This document shows positions 17,141 through 25,940 of a DNA stretch of 64,000 bases, one piece after another. Position numbers and translations under genes: made by a program. The notes beneath the pieces were generated by a model that saw nothing but the letters and a program-made list of their open reading frames with translations, was not told where the DNA came from and did no database searches. Within the stretch, counting starts at the first letter, position 1; each line of letters starts with the position of its first letter. Origin of the DNA: Piscinibacter gummiphilus (lineage in GTDB: Bacteria > Pseudomonadota > Gammaproteobacteria > Burkholderiales > Burkholderiaceae_C); contig NZ_CP015118.1 of assembly GCF_002116905.1 (NCBI RefSeq), positions 6,334,097-6,398,096 of the forward strand, read 5' to 3'.

Positions 17141-19103
17141 CGTCGGTGGGCCGGGTGGTGGTGTCGTTTGCGGCGAATCCCTGGAAGCGACCCTTTTTCA
17201 GGTGGATCAGCAGCAGGGAGATCGTGGCCGGGGTGATGCCGGAGATGCGCGAGGCCTGGCCCAGGGTTTCCGGACGCTGGGCCGCGAGCTTCTGCCGAGC
17301 CTCGAAACTCAGGGCCGTGACCTTGCTGTAGTCGAGTTCGGCCGGCAAGCGCAGGTGCTCGAAATGGGCGGCGCGCTCCACGTCCTCGTTCTGCTTGTTG
17401 ATGTAGCCCGCGTACTTCACGCTGATCTCGACCTGCTCGATCACCGTGTCCGCCAGTTCTTGCCCGAACTCCTGGACCAAGGTTTCACGTGAAACACCGG
17501 CCAGGGGACGAGCGATGGCGGCAATCTCTTCGAGCGTGTCGAAGGTGACGTTCGGTCGGCGGAGCAGGTCGGCCAGGCTGTACTCGTGTTCGAGCGCCTT
17601 GCCGAGCAGCGCTTCGGCATCGGCGGCGGGCAGGGTGCTCGGCTGGACCCACGTGGACTTCAGCTTCTCTGTTTCACGTGAAACAGCATCGCGCTTCCGG
17701 TTGAAGGCATCCCAACGGGCGTCGTCCACCAGGCCCATCTCGCGGCCGACTTCGGTCAGGCGCGCGTCGGCGTTGTCCTCGCGCAGCTGCAAACGGAACT
17801 CGGCCCGGCTGGTGAACATGCGGTACGGCTCGGTCACGCCCTTGGTGATCAGGTCGTCCACCAGCACACCCAGGTAGGCCTGGTCACGGCCTGGGGTCCA
17901 GGCCGGCTTGCCCTGGACCTGCAGCGCGGCGTTCAGCCCGGCGAACAGCCCCTGGGCCGCCGCCTCTTCGTAGCCGGTGGTGCCGTTGATCTGGCCGGCG
18001 AAGAACAGGCCACCGATGGACTTGGTCTCGAAGGTGGCCTTCAGGGCGCGCGGGTCGAAGTAGTCGTACTCGATGGCATAGCCGGGGCGCAGGATGTGGG
18101 CGTTCTCCATGCCGATCATGGAGCGCACGGCCTGCAGCTGGATGTCGAAGGGCAGGCTGGTGCTGATGCCGTTCGGGTAGAACTCGTTCGTGGTCAGGCC
18201 CTCGGGCTCCAGGAAGATCTGGTGCGAGTCCTTGTCCGCGAACCGGTTGATCTTGTCCTCGATGCTGGGGCAGTAGCGCGGACCCACGCCGCCGATGATG
18301 CCGGTGAACATCGGGCTCCGGTCGAAGCCGGAGCGGATGATGTCGTGGGTGCGCTCGTTGGTGTGCGTGATCCAGCAGGGCACCTGGGTCGGGTGCATCG
18401 CGGTGTCGCCCATGAAGCTGAACACCGGCACCGGATCCAGGTCGCCGGGCTGTTCGGTCAGCTTCGAGAAGTCGATGGAGCGGCCGTCGATGCGCGGCGG
18501 GGTGCCGGTCTTGAGGCGGCCCTGCGGCAGCTTCAGTTCCTTGAGCCGGGCCGACAGCGACACCGCCGGCGGGTCACCGGCGCGGCCACCCGAATGGTTC
18601 TGCAGGCCGACGTGGATCTTGCCGTCGAGGAACGTGCCCGCCGTCAGCACCACCGCGCGGGCGCGGAAGCGGATGCCGACCTGCGTCACCGCACCCACCA
18701 CCCGGTCGCCCTCGACCATCAGGTCGTCGACGGCTTGCTGGAAGAGGGTCAGGTTCGGCTGGTTCTCGAGGCGGCGGCGGATGGCGGCCTTGTAGAGGAT
18801 GCGGTCGGCCTGGGCACGGGTGGCGCGCACGGCCGGGCCCTTCGAGCTGTTGAGGATGCGGAACTGGATGCCCGACTCGTCGGTGGCCAGCGCCATGGCG
18901 CCGCCGAGCGCGTCGACCTCCTTCACCAGGTGGCCCTTGCCGATGCCGCCGATGGACGGGTTGCAGCTCATCTGGCCGAGCGTCTCGATGTTGTGGCTGA
19001 GCAGCAGCGTGCTGGCGCCCATGCGTGCGGACGCCAGCGCGGCTTCCGTGCCGGCATGGCCTCCGCCGACGACGATCACGTCGAATTCGTGGGGGTACAA
19101 CAT
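17127..19103 (-). CDS. mnmG: tRNA uridine-5-carboxymethylaminomethyl modification enzyme MnmG
   Basis: MnmG (GidA) is the FAD subunit that, with MnmE (encoded at 59661-61049), installs the cmnm5 group on wobble U34 of tRNAs. It has 658 residues. FAD-binding is seen in FDVIVVGGGHAGTEAALASARMG, with MnmG blocks SCNPSIGGIGKGHLVKEVDALGG, RAVVLTAGTFLDGKIHVG and the C-terminal SRISGITPATISLLLIHLK. I take the ATG at 19103, with GGAG upstream, over the TTG one codon earlier. Two parS-like sites lie in its coding sequence. It starts the mnmG-rsmG-lysE-parA operon. Confidence 0.96.
   Translation of the reverse strand: MLYPHEFDVIVVGGGHAGTEAALASARMGASTLLLSHNIETLGQMSCNPSIGGIGKGHLVKEVDALGGAMALATDESGIQFRILNSSKGPAVRATRAQADRILYKAAIRRRLENQPNLTLFQQAVDDLMVEGDRVVGAVTQVGIRFRARAVVLTAGTFLDGKIHVGLQNHSGGRAGDPPAVSLSARLKELKLPQGRLKTGTPPRIDGRSIDFSKLTEQPGDLDPVPVFSFMGDTAMHPTQVPCWITHTNERTHDIIRSGFDRSPMFTGIIGGVGPRYCPSIEDKINRFADKDSHQIFLEPEGLTTNEFYPNGISTSLPFDIQLQAVRSMIGMENAHILRPGYAIEYDYFDPRALKATFETKSIGGLFFAGQINGTTGYEEAAAQGLFAGLNAALQVQGKPAWTPGRDQAYLGVLVDDLITKGVTEPYRMFTSRAEFRLQLREDNADARLTEVGREMGLVDDARWDAFNRKRDAVSRETEKLKSTWVQPSTLPAADAEALLGKALEHEYSLADLLRRPNVTFDTLEEIAAIARPLAGVSRETLVQEFGQELADTVIEQVEISVKYAGYINKQNEDVERAAHFEHLRLPAELDYSKVTALSFEARQKLAAQRPETLGQASRISGITPATISLLLIHLKKGRFQGFAANDTTTRPTDDAAA
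17481..17496. other. parS-like ParB-binding site within mnmG (first)
   Basis: GGTTTCACGTGAAACA matches the parS consensus at 15 of 16 positions, differing only in the outermost base. It encodes part of GVSRETLVQ in the C-terminal half of MnmG, so the site overlaps coding sequence. Confidence 0.8.
17670..17685. other. perfect parS site within mnmG (second)
   Basis: TGTTTCACGTGAAACA is an exact 16/16 match to the consensus bound by chromosomal ParB proteins. It encodes AVSRETEK in MnmG. With the other two sites it makes a cluster 1.8-4.3 kb from parA/parB, as usual near a replication origin. Confidence 0.92.
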
Positions 19104-19251
19104 CAAGAGCTCCGGGGGAAAAAGGGGCCGCGGCTACACCGGAATGCGGGAGCGGGCAAGACGTGAATTTTAGGCTCTGGGCCCTTCGCCGTCACGGCCT
19201 GGGGACACCCCGGCGCCCCCGAACGTGGTGTCCGCAGCGAATAATGTCGGG

Positions 19252-19551
19252 ATGTCCGACCGCTCGACCGCCCGACCCGCTCCCCACGCTTGCCGACCCG
19301 GGTGTGGCGCCTGCTGCATCGCCCCGTCCATCTCGTCGCCGATCCCCGGCATGCCGATGAAGGACGGCATCAGCAAACCCGCCGGCGTGCGCTGCATTCA
19401 GCTCACGACCGATGACCGCTGCGCCATCTTCGGCCACCCGGACCGGCCCGCCGTGTGTTCGTCGCTGAAGCCGGACCCGGACATGTGTGGCGACTCGCGG
19501 GAGCAGGCGATGCGCTGGCTCGGGTACGTCGAGACCGCGACGGCGCCCTGA
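19252..19551 (+). CDS. YkgJ-family cysteine-cluster protein
   Basis: This short protein (99 residues from ATG 19252) belongs to the YkgJ/UPF0153 zinc- or iron-chelating group. Its Cys pattern is HACRPGCGACC, then RCIQLTTDDRCAIFGHP and AVCSSLKPDPDMCG, and it ends near a conserved RWLGYVE. A GTG at 19225 would add nine residues. It diverges from mnmG and its stop abuts the stop of the convergent HD-GYP gene. Biochemical function is unknown. Confidence 0.82.
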   Translation: MSDRSTARPAPHACRPGCGACCIAPSISSPIPGMPMKDGISKPAGVRCIQLTTDDRCAIFGHPDRPAVCSSLKPDPDMCGDSREQAMRWLGYVETATAP

Positions 19552-20814
19552 TCAGTCGCGCCCCGCCATCAGCCCCTTCCACAGCGGCGCCACCCGGAAC
19601 TTCTCCGCCTCACCCAGCCGGTCGCTGACCAGCAGGCATTCCCGCTGCACGCTGCGCATGCGCTGGCGCAGCTCGGCGTGGGCCAGTTCGAGCTCGAAGC
19701 GTTCGGCGTCCGGCGCGTCGCCCGCGGACACCCGCCACAAGCCCAGCGCGTTCCAGGCCACGCGGAGCCGGTCGAGCCGTTCCATCGCCTGGGTCACGAC
19801 GGTGATCACCGGGATGGAACGCCCCTGGTCGTGCAGTTCCTGCCCGAGCTGGCGCGCCTGCAGCAACTGCTGGTCGATGTCGGCGAGCTGCTGGTACAGG
19901 TCGATGGAGGTGGCCTGCCGGCCCGGCATCTCACCGGCCTCGCGTGCGGCGTCCCACACGAACGACGCCCAGGCCGGATCGAACTCGCCCGGCACCACCC
20001 GCATCGCGAAGCTCGCGCGGCTGAGTGGCGCGTCGGGCCAGCGCAGGATGCCGAGGGTGACCTCGGTGACGGCCAGCACACGGCCCAGCGTCGAGATCTC
20101 GTCGCCGGCCAGCCGCGCCGGGTACCCCGACCGGTCGAGGCGCTCGTGGTGTTCGCCCACGGCACGGGACAGCACCGACGGGTAGTCCGTCAGCGTGCTC
20201 AGCAGCATCTGCCCGACCCGCGGGTGGATCACCAGGTGCTTGTGGCCCATCAGGTCCAGCGGCTGCAGGTAGTCGAGGTACTGCGGGTGGATGTAGACCT
20301 CGCCGATGTCGTGCAGCAGGCCACCCAGCATCGCCAGGCGGATGTCCTGCACCGAACCCTGGCGGCTGGCGATCATCGCGCCGGCCAGGCCCATCGCGGC
20401 CACCGCATGGCGCAGCGTGGCGGGGCGGGTGGCCACCGACGCCGTGAGCATCAGCTGCACCACCGAGTGCAGCGGGATGTGCTGCAGCTGCTCCAGCAGC
20501 GTGCCGGCCCACGGGCGCACGGATTTGGCTATCGGATGCTCTTCATCGATGAACTTCTTCAAATCGGCGAGCAGCGAAAACGGCGTGACCCCGTCCTCGG
20601 CCATCAGGCACACCTCGAGCGGGTTCTGCAGCCGGCGGTCGAGCAGCCGCTGGTGCAGCGCCGCGGACACCGCCTGGCCCTGCGCCCACAGCTTCACGCC
20701 CCGGATGTCGACGATGTCGCGCGACGCGACGATCGAGTGCTGTTCACTCGCCTTCACCAGCGCCGCGAGCGCGTGCGGGTTCGGTTCGCTGCCCGCCCTC
20801 TGGAATGCGTACAT
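19552..20814 (-). CDS. HD-GYP domain protein, probable cyclic-di-GMP phosphodiesterase
   Basis: HD-GYP domains hydrolyse cyclic di-GMP. The 420-residue protein has a N-terminal region of about 120 residues without recognised features, then an HD-GYP core: LLHDIGEVYIHP (catalytic HD), HPRVGQMLL, and GEHHERLDRSGYPARLAGDEI carrying the HHE and GYP signatures. A C-terminal helical region of about 120 residues is rich in Gln, Arg and Glu (likely coiled coil). No membrane span. It starts nine bases after the stop of the C39 ABC transporter gene, so it appears to be the last gene of the peptide-export operon. Substitutions near the metal site (TE where AD is common) leave activity to be shown. Confidence 0.85.
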   Translation of the reverse strand: MYAFQRAGSEPNPHALAALVKASEQHSIVASRDIVDIRGVKLWAQGQAVSAALHQRLLDRRLQNPLEVCLMAEDGVTPFSLLADLKKFIDEEHPIAKSVRPWAGTLLEQLQHIPLHSVVQLMLTASVATRPATLRHAVAAMGLAGAMIASRQGSVQDIRLAMLGGLLHDIGEVYIHPQYLDYLQPLDLMGHKHLVIHPRVGQMLLSTLTDYPSVLSRAVGEHHERLDRSGYPARLAGDEISTLGRVLAVTEVTLGILRWPDAPLSRASFAMRVVPGEFDPAWASFVWDAAREAGEMPGRQATSIDLYQQLADIDQQLLQARQLGQELHDQGRSIPVITVVTQAMERLDRLRVAWNALGLWRVSAGDAPDAERFELELAHAELRQRMRSVQRECLLVSDRLGEAEKFRVAPLWKGLMAGRD

Positions 20815-20823
20815 GGCCGCGGG

Positions 20824-22953
<2,130 letters not shown>

Positions 22954-22984
22954 GGTGTGTTCCGGCACCGGGGGCACAAGGGCA

Positions 22985-24232
22985 TCACACCCGTCCTGTG
23001 AGGCTCAGCACGGGTTCGAAGATCCATTCGAGCAGGCGGCGGCGGTCGAGCAGCACGTCGGCCTCGAGCTGCATGCCGGGCGACAGCGCCTGCGCCTGAC
23101 CGTAGGCCTGCACCGCCTGCCGGTCGAGCGCGACGGTGATGCGGTACATGGGTTCCTGCGCGGCGCCACCCGGCAGCCCGCTGAGTTCCGAGGCCGGCAG
23201 CGGCGTGCGCGAGACCTGCAGCACGTGGCCCGACTGGTGGCCGAACTTCTGGTACGGGTAGGCTTCGTAGCGCAGCAGCACGGGCTGGTCGGCCCGCACG
23301 AAGCCCATCGCGCTCGACGGAGCGAAGAGGTGGGCCTGCAGCGATGCGCCGGCCGGCACGATGTTCGCGAGCACCGCCTGCGCCATCACGGTCTGCCCGG
23401 GTTCGGCCGACACCGCCGTGACCGTGCCGCCCTGCGGCGCACGCACCACGAGGCGGCGGCGCGCCTCGTTCTCGGCGGCCTCCTGCGCCACTTCGGCGAG
23501 GTCGCGTTCGATCTCACCCTGTTCGGCGAGTTCGGCGAGGGGCAGCTCGCGCTGCTTGGCCTCGGCCACGAGGATGTCGCTCTGGTGGGCGGTGCGCTTG
23601 CCTTCGAGCGAGGCGAGCTGGCCTTCGGCGAGGCGCAGGTCCTGCGCCTTCTCGACCAGCGACACAGCTGCCACGTAGTTCTGCTTGACCAGCGCTTCCT
23701 GCCGTTCGAGCAGCTGCTTCGCGCCGGCCACGCGGGCCTGCTGCGAGACGATCTCGTCGTCGAGCTGCTTGAGCTGGCGACGCATGTTCTCGAGCTGGCG
23801 GGCCGAGGCACTCACACGTGCGGCCTGCAGTTCCTGGCGCAGCTTGCTCGCGGCGTTGAGGCTGCGCTCGCGCCGCGCGAGGCTCGCCTGCACGGCCTCG
23901 TGTGCATCGCCCTGCGTGGTGGCGCGGTCGAGCGACAGCACGAACAGCACGTCGCCCTGCTTCACGACCTGGCCTTCGACGGCATGCCGTTCGACGACCT
24001 GTGCGAGCTGGGGCGACGTGAGGCGCATCACGCCGAGGTCGGGCACGAGGTAACCGGTGACCCGCGCCTTGCGCGTGTACTCCCCGAAGCTGAAGTACAG
24101 CGCCACCGCGACGGCACTGGCCGCGACGAGCACGGTCAGCACCGTCAGGGACACGGGGCGGATGAGCTGGATGCTGCCCAGCCAGCCCTGACGCCGGCCT
24201 TCGGCGACCTCAGGGCGAAAGAGGCTGGACAT
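22985..24232 (-). CDS. HlyD-family periplasmic adaptor (membrane fusion protein)
   Basis: HlyD/CvaA adaptors link an inner-membrane ABC exporter to an outer-membrane TolC-type channel. The 415 residues show one membrane anchor (about 28-48), a lipoyl half-motif (VTGYLVPDLGVMRL), a long Ala/Gln/Glu-rich coiled coil (about 110-260), the second lipoyl half (LVVRAPQGGTVTAVSAEPGQTV) and a beta-barrel ending LEWIFEPVLSLTGR, as in the CvaA/RaxA branch. The stop is 31 bases before the ABC ATG. No TolC homologue is encoded in the window, so a chromosomal TolC elsewhere would be needed. Confidence 0.92.
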   Translation of the reverse strand: MSSLFRPEVAEGRRQGWLGSIQLIRPVSLTVLTVLVAASAVAVALYFSFGEYTRKARVTGYLVPDLGVMRLTSPQLAQVVERHAVEGQVVKQGDVLFVLSLDRATTQGDAHEAVQASLARRERSLNAASKLRQELQAARVSASARQLENMRRQLKQLDDEIVSQQARVAGAKQLLERQEALVKQNYVAAVSLVEKAQDLRLAEGQLASLEGKRTAHQSDILVAEAKQRELPLAELAEQGEIERDLAEVAQEAAENEARRRLVVRAPQGGTVTAVSAEPGQTVMAQAVLANIVPAGASLQAHLFAPSSAMGFVRADQPVLLRYEAYPYQKFGHQSGHVLQVSRTPLPASELSGLPGGAAQEPMYRITVALDRQAVQAYGQAQALSPGMQLEADVLLDRRRLLEWIFEPVLSLTGRV

Positions 24233-24313
24233 GTGAGAGAACGCTCCGAAACGACGCGGTTGCGGTCTTCAGAGTGTCAAGGAAGAGTCACGAACGATGA
24301 GGGCGTGCGCCGC

Positions 24314-24472
24314 TCACCAGCCGCCCTTGGGCAGGGCACGCGGGCCACCCGCGCCACCGATCTGCTGCAGCAGTTCGGGCGACAGCGGCTGCGGAGCAGG
24401 CAGCGGCGTTGCGGGCTTCTGGGCTTGCTTGTCGTCGGCCTTGGGTTGAACGGTGCTGGATTGGTTTTGCAT
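24314..24472 (-). CDS. 52-residue double-glycine leader peptide precursor (candidate exported peptide)
   Basis: Not recognised as a named family; easily missed because it is short. ATG at 24472 has GGAG seven to eight bases upstream. The product is 52 residues: a Gln/Pro/Ala-rich N-terminal segment, then a double-glycine leader L30-SPELLQQIGG-40 with E at -8, L at -7 and GG at -2/-1, the pattern read by C39 peptidases, and a 12-residue tail AGGPRALPKGGW. It lies between luxR and hlyD on the same strand, 81 bases ahead of hlyD, exactly where the substrate of the C39 exporter would be expected. The tail has no Cys, so no disulfide or lanthionine. It may be a bacteriocin or a signal; the second GG (42-43) is a less likely cleavage site. 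Confidence 0.78.
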   Translation of the reverse strand: MQNQSSTVQPKADDKQAQKPATPLPAPQPLSPELLQQIGGAGGPRALPKGGW

Positions 24473-24473
24473 G

Positions 24474-24524
24474 ATCTGCTCCGGTTTGGGGGTGCGTGCA
24501 TCTCGTTGAATGCACGGAGCAGAT
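24474..24524. promoter_or_regulatory. inverted repeat covering the peptide gene's ribosome-binding site
   Basis: ATCTGCTCCG (24474-24483) and CGGAGCAGAT (24515-24524) are exact 10-bp reverse complements; an inner pair GTGCAT (24496-24501) and ATGCAC (24510-24515) extends the dyad. On the minus-strand transcript the 3' arm contains the GGAG ribosome-binding site of the 52-codon gene, ending one base before its ATG. If transcription starts upstream of 24524 the RNA could hide the ribosome-binding site; if it starts near 24518 the dyad would act as DNA instead. Confidence 0.55.
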
Positions 24525-24550
24525 TCCAGCAGTGCGACCCTTTGGTGGGT

Positions 24551-24570
24551 AGTGTCAGCTCTTACAGGTA
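24551..24570 (-). promoter_or_regulatory. lux-box-like site upstream of the peptide gene
   Basis: The minus strand reads ACCTGT-N8-ACACTA. It keeps the CTGT-N8-ACAG layout of canonical lux boxes with one mismatch in the eight core bases, and matches 13 of 20 positions of the Vibrio fischeri box. A weak -10 (TGGAAT) at 24528-24523 would put the start about 42 bases from the box centre, the classical class-II distance. Confidence 0.5.
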
Positions 24571-24589
24571 GGGGCCCGCGAAGGGCCCC
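24571..24589 (-). terminator. GC-rich hairpin after luxR
   Basis: GGGGCCC (24571-24577) and GGGCCCC (24583-24589) form a seven-pair all-GC stem with a five-base loop, 28 bases after the luxR stop. It lacks a U-tract, so it may pause or partly terminate the luxR transcript rather than end it. It adjoins the lux-box-like site, which would let the peptide operon be controlled separately from luxR. Confidence 0.4.
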
Positions 24590-24616
24590 CGAACGCCGGT
24601 AAAACCGGGTGTGCGA

Positions 24617-25330
24617 TCAGCGCAGAAGGCCCATGCGCAAGGCCTTCAGCACGGCCTGGTGCTTGTTCACGCAACCGAGCTTGTGCATCGCGTTGTTGAC
24701 GTGAAGCACCGCGGTGCGTTCGCTGATGCCGAGGATGTTGCCCACCTCCCAGGCGGTCTTGCCTTCCATGGTCCAGCGCAGCGCCTCGAGCTCGCGCGGC
24801 GTGAGCGTGGTGACCGATTTGTCGGGCGCGACCGGCACGAAGATGCGGCCCGCGGCCTCCTGCGCATGCACCGTGAGCAGTTGCAGGTCGGCGACGATGC
24901 GCATGAGTTCGACCGGGTCGGCGGGCACGCCCTGGTCACGTTCGACGCCGAGCATGAAGTGGCGACCCTCGGGCAGGTGCAGCGCCATCGCGATGCCGGC
25001 GCGGTAGCCGAAGCGGGCCTGCTCTTCCCAGATCTCGCCCTGGCCGTCCTTCGTGTACGTGGCCTGGTTCCAGATGATGGGCACGCTCTGCCGCTTGCAA
25101 TGCTGCATCACGGGGTCACGGCGCCAGTTCTCGCGGCTGAGGAAGGCCGTGCGATAGGCATCGGGGGCGTTGTCGACCGTGATGAATTCGGAGTCGGCGA
25201 GCACATGGTCGAGCACCATCGTGGCCGACACCGTCTGGAAGCCGAGCTGCTGCGTGAAACGCACGATCTCGGACAGGAACTCCTCGCGGCTGCCCGCCTG
25301 CATCACCGCCATGTAACCACTTTGAAGCAT
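24617..25330 (-). CDS. LuxR-family regulator with autoinducer-binding domain (LuxR solo)
   Basis: LuxR-type regulators bind acyl-homoserine lactones or other small signals and activate transcription at lux boxes. The 237 residues have an autoinducer-binding domain (about 15-160) with the conserved D72-P73 and W87, and a LuxR HTH (about 177-219, TPRELEAL and EVGNILGISERTAVLHVNNAMHKLG). By alignment to the DP motif, the two aromatic positions usually W57 and Y61 are Y59 and F63 here, a shift seen in receptors with altered ligands. ATG 25330 has GAGGAG upstream and is preferred to an open frame reaching 25432. No luxI lies nearby. It precedes the peptide-export genes on the same strand. Confidence 0.9.
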   Translation of the reverse strand: MLQSGYMAVMQAGSREEFLSEIVRFTQQLGFQTVSATMVLDHVLADSEFITVDNAPDAYRTAFLSRENWRRDPVMQHCKRQSVPIIWNQATYTKDGQGEIWEEQARFGYRAGIAMALHLPEGRHFMLGVERDQGVPADPVELMRIVADLQLLTVHAQEAAGRIFVPVAPDKSVTTLTPRELEALRWTMEGKTAWEVGNILGISERTAVLHVNNAMHKLGCVNKHQAVLKALRMGLLR

Positions 25331-25423
25331 GGGCTCCTCTCGCCAAGCGCCTGACTCACCGCACCTCTCGCGCGCACCTCTCGCCCGCACCCTGGATCCA
25401 CCCGGCGCATGCCTGTCGCGCGC

Positions 25424-25443
25424 CCCTGTCATGGTTTACAGAT
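25424..25443. promoter_or_regulatory. lux-box-like dyad between luxR and the divergent gene
   Basis: CTGT (25426-25429) and ACAG (25438-25441) are separated by exactly eight bases, the spacing of a lux box, with flanking CC and T also as in the consensus. It is about 95 bases from both the luxR ATG (25330) and the divergent ATG (25536), so it could serve either or both. TTTACAG occurs again at 25451-25457, giving a direct repeat GGTTTACAG with 16-base periodicity. Confidence 0.5.
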
Positions 25444-25535
25444 GCCAGGGTTTACAGCTTGTGAGGTGCCGGCCCCGGGCAAGATCATTCGCAGATCGCA
25501 ATGCTCAGGGATCGTATAGCGACCCGTCAACCCCT

Positions 25536-25928
25536 ATGACGCCCGCCTGGATCGTATGTGCTTGGCCTCCGGTGCTTTTGAACGCGCAATCCACCCCGGA
25601 ATTGCATTTCGTTCACCTCGGCACCAGTGTGCTCAACCCCGGTGACCCGGAACACCCCAGCATGGGCCAGACCCTGTGGGGAAACCCCTCGTCCGCCTCC
25701 GTCGCCGGAGTCGCGTGGGACTGGGTCGAACTGCAAGAGGGTGTGTTCGCCATGGCGGACCCGCTCGGCCTCGTCACGAACCTGCGACTCGTGGGGCCGA
25801 AGGGCGAGGCCTTGTCGAACATGCAGGTGGCGCTGTACCTGAACGAACTGGTGCGCACGCTGCCGTGGCAGTCGGAGGTCTCGCGTGCGCTGCAGAGCGA
25901 GCAGATGATGCACGCCACGTCGCACTGA
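25536..25928 (+). CDS. hypothetical protein, divergent from luxR
   Basis: I do not recognise this 130-residue protein. It begins MTPAWIVCAWPPVLLNAQ and contains ELHFVHLGTSVLNPGDPEHPSMGQTLWGNPSSASVAGVAWDWVELQEGVFAMADPLG in short motifs with Gly/Pro turns, then a helical C-terminus (ALYLNELVRTLPWQSEVSRALQ). No membrane span or clear signal peptide; one Cys. ATG at 25536 is the first in-frame ATG after the intergenic region, though the frame is open to 25329. It shares the intergenic lux-box-like dyad with luxR, so it may belong to the same regulon. Its stop is 12 bases from that of the convergent ABC-2 permease. Confidence 0.6.
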   Translation: MTPAWIVCAWPPVLLNAQSTPELHFVHLGTSVLNPGDPEHPSMGQTLWGNPSSASVAGVAWDWVELQEGVFAMADPLGLVTNLRLVGPKGEALSNMQVALYLNELVRTLPWQSEVSRALQSEQMMHATSH

Positions 25929-25940
25929 ACGGGCGCGGCT

